Shown here in pieces: positions 5,187 to 7,163 of a DNA stretch of 7,163 nt. A model generated the notes under the pieces. That model was not told where the DNA came from and did no database searches. It saw nothing but the letters and a program-made list of their open reading frames with translations. The DNA lies in the NCBI GenBank assembly GCA_020353115.1, contig CP070687.1, positions 251,839 through 259,001 of the forward strand, written 5' to 3'. The DNA is from Bacteroidales bacterium. Lineage in GTDB: Bacteria > Bacteroidota > Bacteroidia > Bacteroidales > VadinHA17. The position numbers and the translations under genes are program-made. Within the stretch, counting starts at the first letter, position 1, and every line of letters begins with the position of its first letter.

Positions 5187-5744
5187 CTATCTGGTTTTTA
5201 ATCGTCCGGGATTCTTGCTGATAAAATCTTTCCAGGAATTGAAGGATTTCGCGGAAGACGGGACATTGGCCTGGAAGAAATGGCATACTGCCGCTGCCAG
5301 TCCGTCGGTTGCATCCAGCATGTCGGGCTTTTCATTGTATTTCAGGATTTTTTGGAGAAGGGCTGCAACCTGTTCCTTGGAAGCATTGCCCTGACCTGTG
5401 ATTGCCATTTTTATTTTCCGGGGAGCATATTCAAAAATCGGAACAGACCGGTATAATGCTGCAGAAATGGCAACTCCCTGGGCTCTCCCAAGTTTCAACA
5501 TAGACTGTACGTTCTTGCCGTAAAATGCTGCTTCTATAGCCAGCTCGTCCGGATGATATTCATCAATCAACTGGAGGGTCCGTTCAAAGATCTTTTTTAA
5601 CTTTCCATTGTGATCTTCAATTTTGCTGAGCTTTATAACACCAAGGGTTATCAGTTCTGCTTTGTTCCCTGCAGTTCTGATAATTCCATACCCTGTCACC
5701 GTTGTGCCGGGGTCAATTCCAAGAATGATCCTCTCTCTTTTCAA
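5187..5744 (-). CDS. ruvC: Holliday junction resolvase RuvC (crossover junction endodeoxyribonuclease)
   Basis: RuvC works as a dimer with the RuvAB branch-migration motor and cuts Holliday junctions symmetrically, using two Mg ions. The 185-aa protein is slightly longer than E. coli RuvC (173 aa). All four catalytic acids are visible: Asp11 in GIDPGTT, Glu71 in AIEAAFYGKN, and Asp144 and Asp147 in DATDGLAAAVCH, corresponding to E. coli D7, E66, D138 and D141. GQGNASKEQV (117-126) is another family motif. The start codon is TTG at 5742-5744. The frame has no ATG between the upstream stop (5763-5765) and the essential Asp11, so TTG is the only sensible start. There is no obvious ribosome site. 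It is 70 bp downstream of the S41 protease gene on the same strand, without a clear promoter of its own, so read-through from that gene is likely. Neither ruvA nor ruvB is nearby. Confidence 0.95.
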   Translation of the reverse strand: MKRERIILGIDPGTTVTGYGIIRTAGNKAELITLGVIKLSKIEDHNGKLKKIFERTLQLIDEYHPDELAIEAAFYGKNVQSMLKLGRAQGVAISAALYRSVPIFEYAPRKIKMAITGQGNASKEQVAALLQKILKYNEKPDMLDATDGLAAAVCHFFQANVPSSAKSFNSWKDFISKNPGRLKTR

Positions 5745-5790
5745 AAGACTACACTTGGGGAATTACGGATTCCTGATACTTATATTCACA

Positions 5791-5806
5791 GGTTCTGTAT
5801 CGAACC
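5791..5806. repeat. Small inverted repeat between S41 protease gene and ruvC
   Basis: GGTTC (5791-5795) and GAACC (5802-5806) flank TGTATC, giving a 5-bp hairpin in the 70-bp gap after the protease stop. In the leftward direction no T-run follows, so it does not look like a terminator and read-through into ruvC is expected. Confidence 0.3.
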
Positions 5807-5814
5807 CTTATTTA

Positions 5815-7089
5815 TTATTTAAGGTACGATTTTCTTATAAGTTCCTTGTACGATAACCTGGTCTTCGGCGCAACTATCTTTTCATATTTTGTTCCTGAAA
5901 AACTACCGTTCTCAATATAATACAATACTTCTTTTAAACAGGCTTCCTGCCTGTCATCAAATCGTCTTGTAATATCATCTGCACAAACATAATCAACGGG
6001 GATACCATTAAAATAATCACCCTCACCATCGGCGTTGGTGATTTTAAATACGATTGGGAGAAATGCCCAGTCGGCATATTTAAATACATACATTCCCACC
6101 GGTTTTCCATAGGTGGATTCTCCAACCAGGGTGATACTGATATATGGTTTCAGACAATTGATGAGTGCTTCACTGGAGGAGGCGGTCCCTTCGGAAGTGA
6201 TGAAGACAACGCGCTCAACATTTAATGAATTATCCTGCTGCTCGAAGAGTATTTCACTGTTATAATCGGTTTTTTTATCATTGTGCTCATACTGGATCAT
6301 GATTTTTCCGTCCGTTGCGGGTCCGGTAATCAAATTGGCTAATCTTGCCAGAACATTGGTTAATCCACCGGGATTATACCTCAGGTCAATGATCAGTTCT
6401 TCGGTTCCTGTAGTATTGAAAAATTCGAAGGTTTCATCAAACTCAACATACGACGGTTCGATAAACTCCTCAAAAACCATATGCCCTACTATTTTTCCGC
6501 TTATATGCAATGTGTCGTAATGTAAGACGGAATTTTTCTGAATCTCCTTTTTTGATACGGTAACCAGGATAACGGAATCCGCGGGAGTACGGAATTCGAT
6601 CGTGTTGGTAACGCCGACTTCGTTTGGCCCCAGCAAATTCCTTAAATCACTGTTTTCATCCAGTATTGTCCCGTTTATCCTGGTTATGATATACCCTCTT
6701 TCAATACCCTCGCTGAATAATGGTGAATCTTTGTAGACAAAAAGGATCCTGTGCTGGCCCTCCGTATCTTTCCTGTGTGCAAATCCGTATCCGATATATT
6801 TACCCTGAATTGAATTTTCAATGTATTCTCTTGGGGCAACAAAACTGTAGTGGTCGTCGGGTAGATAACGCATGGCTTCAAGAAGCTCGTATGGATTACT
6901 GTACTGGGTTTTATCAACTTGCGGCATTTGATCATACCAGTAGTACCATTCGTTCATTATGTCATGGAGTTCATCCCGTGCCTCTATATCCTCCGGGATT
7001 ATTTCGTCTTTCTCGCATCCGTGAAAAACAAATAAAACCGGGATAATTAAAATCAGAACAGTCAAACGTTTCCTCAATATTCGCTTCAT
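5815..7089 (-). CDS. S41-family (C-terminal processing type) serine protease, lipoprotein
   Basis: This 424-aa protein is a lipidated relative of tail-specific/CtpA proteases and should act in the cell envelope. It has a type II signal (MKRILRKR, hydrophobic run, FHGC with Cys25). A short helical region containing WYYWYDQMP (48-56) follows, then a PDZ-like segment (about 99-180, GKYIGYGF and SPLFSEGIERGYIITRING) and the catalytic domain. DLRYNPGG (235-242) is the family core motif. GTASSSE (301-307) supplies the nucleophile Ser304, and TYGKPVG (326-332) supplies the general base Lys329; the 25-residue Ser-Lys spacing equals that of E. coli Prc (S430/K455). The frame extends upstream to 7152, but the added 21 residues lack signal character, so I start at 7089. 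The substrate is unknown. ruvC follows on the same strand. Confidence 0.92.
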   Translation of the reverse strand: MKRILRKRLTVLILIIPVLFVFHGCEKDEIIPEDIEARDELHDIMNEWYYWYDQMPQVDKTQYSNPYELLEAMRYLPDDHYSFVAPREYIENSIQGKYIGYGFAHRKDTEGQHRILFVYKDSPLFSEGIERGYIITRINGTILDENSDLRNLLGPNEVGVTNTIEFRTPADSVILVTVSKKEIQKNSVLHYDTLHISGKIVGHMVFEEFIEPSYVEFDETFEFFNTTGTEELIIDLRYNPGGLTNVLARLANLITGPATDGKIMIQYEHNDKKTDYNSEILFEQQDNSLNVERVVFITSEGTASSSEALINCLKPYISITLVGESTYGKPVGMYVFKYADWAFLPIVFKITNADGEGDYFNGIPVDYVCADDITRRFDDRQEACLKEVLYYIENGSFSGTKYEKIVAPKTRLSYKELIRKSYLK

Positions 7090-7142
7090 AATCTCATCGA
7101 TCCTTTCGTCCGTTAAATTAAAAGCCAAATTCTTCATGAAGG

Positions 7143-7150
7143 CAAAAATC
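7143..7150 (-). promoter_or_regulatory. Weak candidate -7 box for the S41 protease gene
   Basis: The minus strand reads GATTTTTG, one mismatch from TAnnTTTG, and lies about 54 bases before the chosen ATG at 7089. It is consistent with that start and would exclude the longer upstream start at 7152, but the match is imperfect and the window ends 13 bases further on, so a -33 element cannot be judged. Confidence 0.25.
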
Positions 7151-7163
7151 ATTCCATTAATTT

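Noticed and set aside
5610..5856. Two rightward open frames across the ruvC start and the gap to the protease gene
   Set aside because: They are antisense to well-supported ruvC and S41 coding regions and have no family features.
160..6597. Eight GAATTC sites (160, 1120, 2915, 3662, 4042, 4090, 4977, 6592), more than about two expected by chance
   Set aside because: Two of them form the arms of the greA leader pairing and the rest fall in unrelated genes; with so small a window this is at most a sign that the site is not avoided.
7090..7152. 21-residue upstream extension of the S41 protease (start at 7152)
   Set aside because: MKRILRKR at 7089 begins a canonical lipoprotein signal; a further 21 polar and mixed residues before it would spoil export.

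Overview
This window looks like chromosomal DNA of a member of the Bacteroidota, probably Bacteroidales or a relative. The case rests on three things. Promoter-like boxes of the Bacteroidota -7 type (TAnnTTTG) lie upstream of several genes, the clearest being TATATTTG before greA. Protein types and neighbours typical of the phylum are present: a GreA/HIT-protein pair, lipoproteins with a Cys lipobox, a small secreted Lys/Arg-rich protein, and an S41 protease lipoprotein. Most starts lack a strong Shine-Dalgarno sequence. I see no mobile element, CRISPR array, tRNA or rRNA, so this is housekeeping sequence with a few uncharacterised small genes.

Layout, left to right. The first 39 bases are probably the N-terminus of a leftward glycogen branching enzyme (MKFPGIVSKDPWL). 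A divergent control region separates it from rightward ribF (FAD/FMN synthesis). A 135-bp leader region then precedes ahcY (S-adenosylhomocysteine hydrolase). ahcY meets a leftward gene tail to tail, the two stop codons sharing TTAA; that gene encodes a lipoprotein with a Rieske-like layout but without the two His ligands. Only 25 bp separate its start from a rightward two-gene unit: a very basic secreted protein and a very acidic single-pass membrane protein. Next come greA and a HIT-family protein. After a 162-bp convergent spacer, ruvC (Holliday junction resolvase, TTG start) and an S41 protease lipoprotein run leftward to the window edge.

The genes do not form one pathway. AhcY recycles the product of methylation, RibF makes flavin cofactors, GreA rescues stalled RNA polymerase and RuvC resolves recombination intermediates.

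The most interesting regulatory point is the greA leader. A hairpin plus U-rich tract that looks like an intrinsic terminator sits between the likely greA promoter and its start codon, and alternative pairings overlap its arms. This resembles, by independent sequence, the leader terminator known upstream of E. coli greA. The most interesting protein is the ligand-substituted Rieske-like lipoprotein. No clear new multi-gene system is visible.
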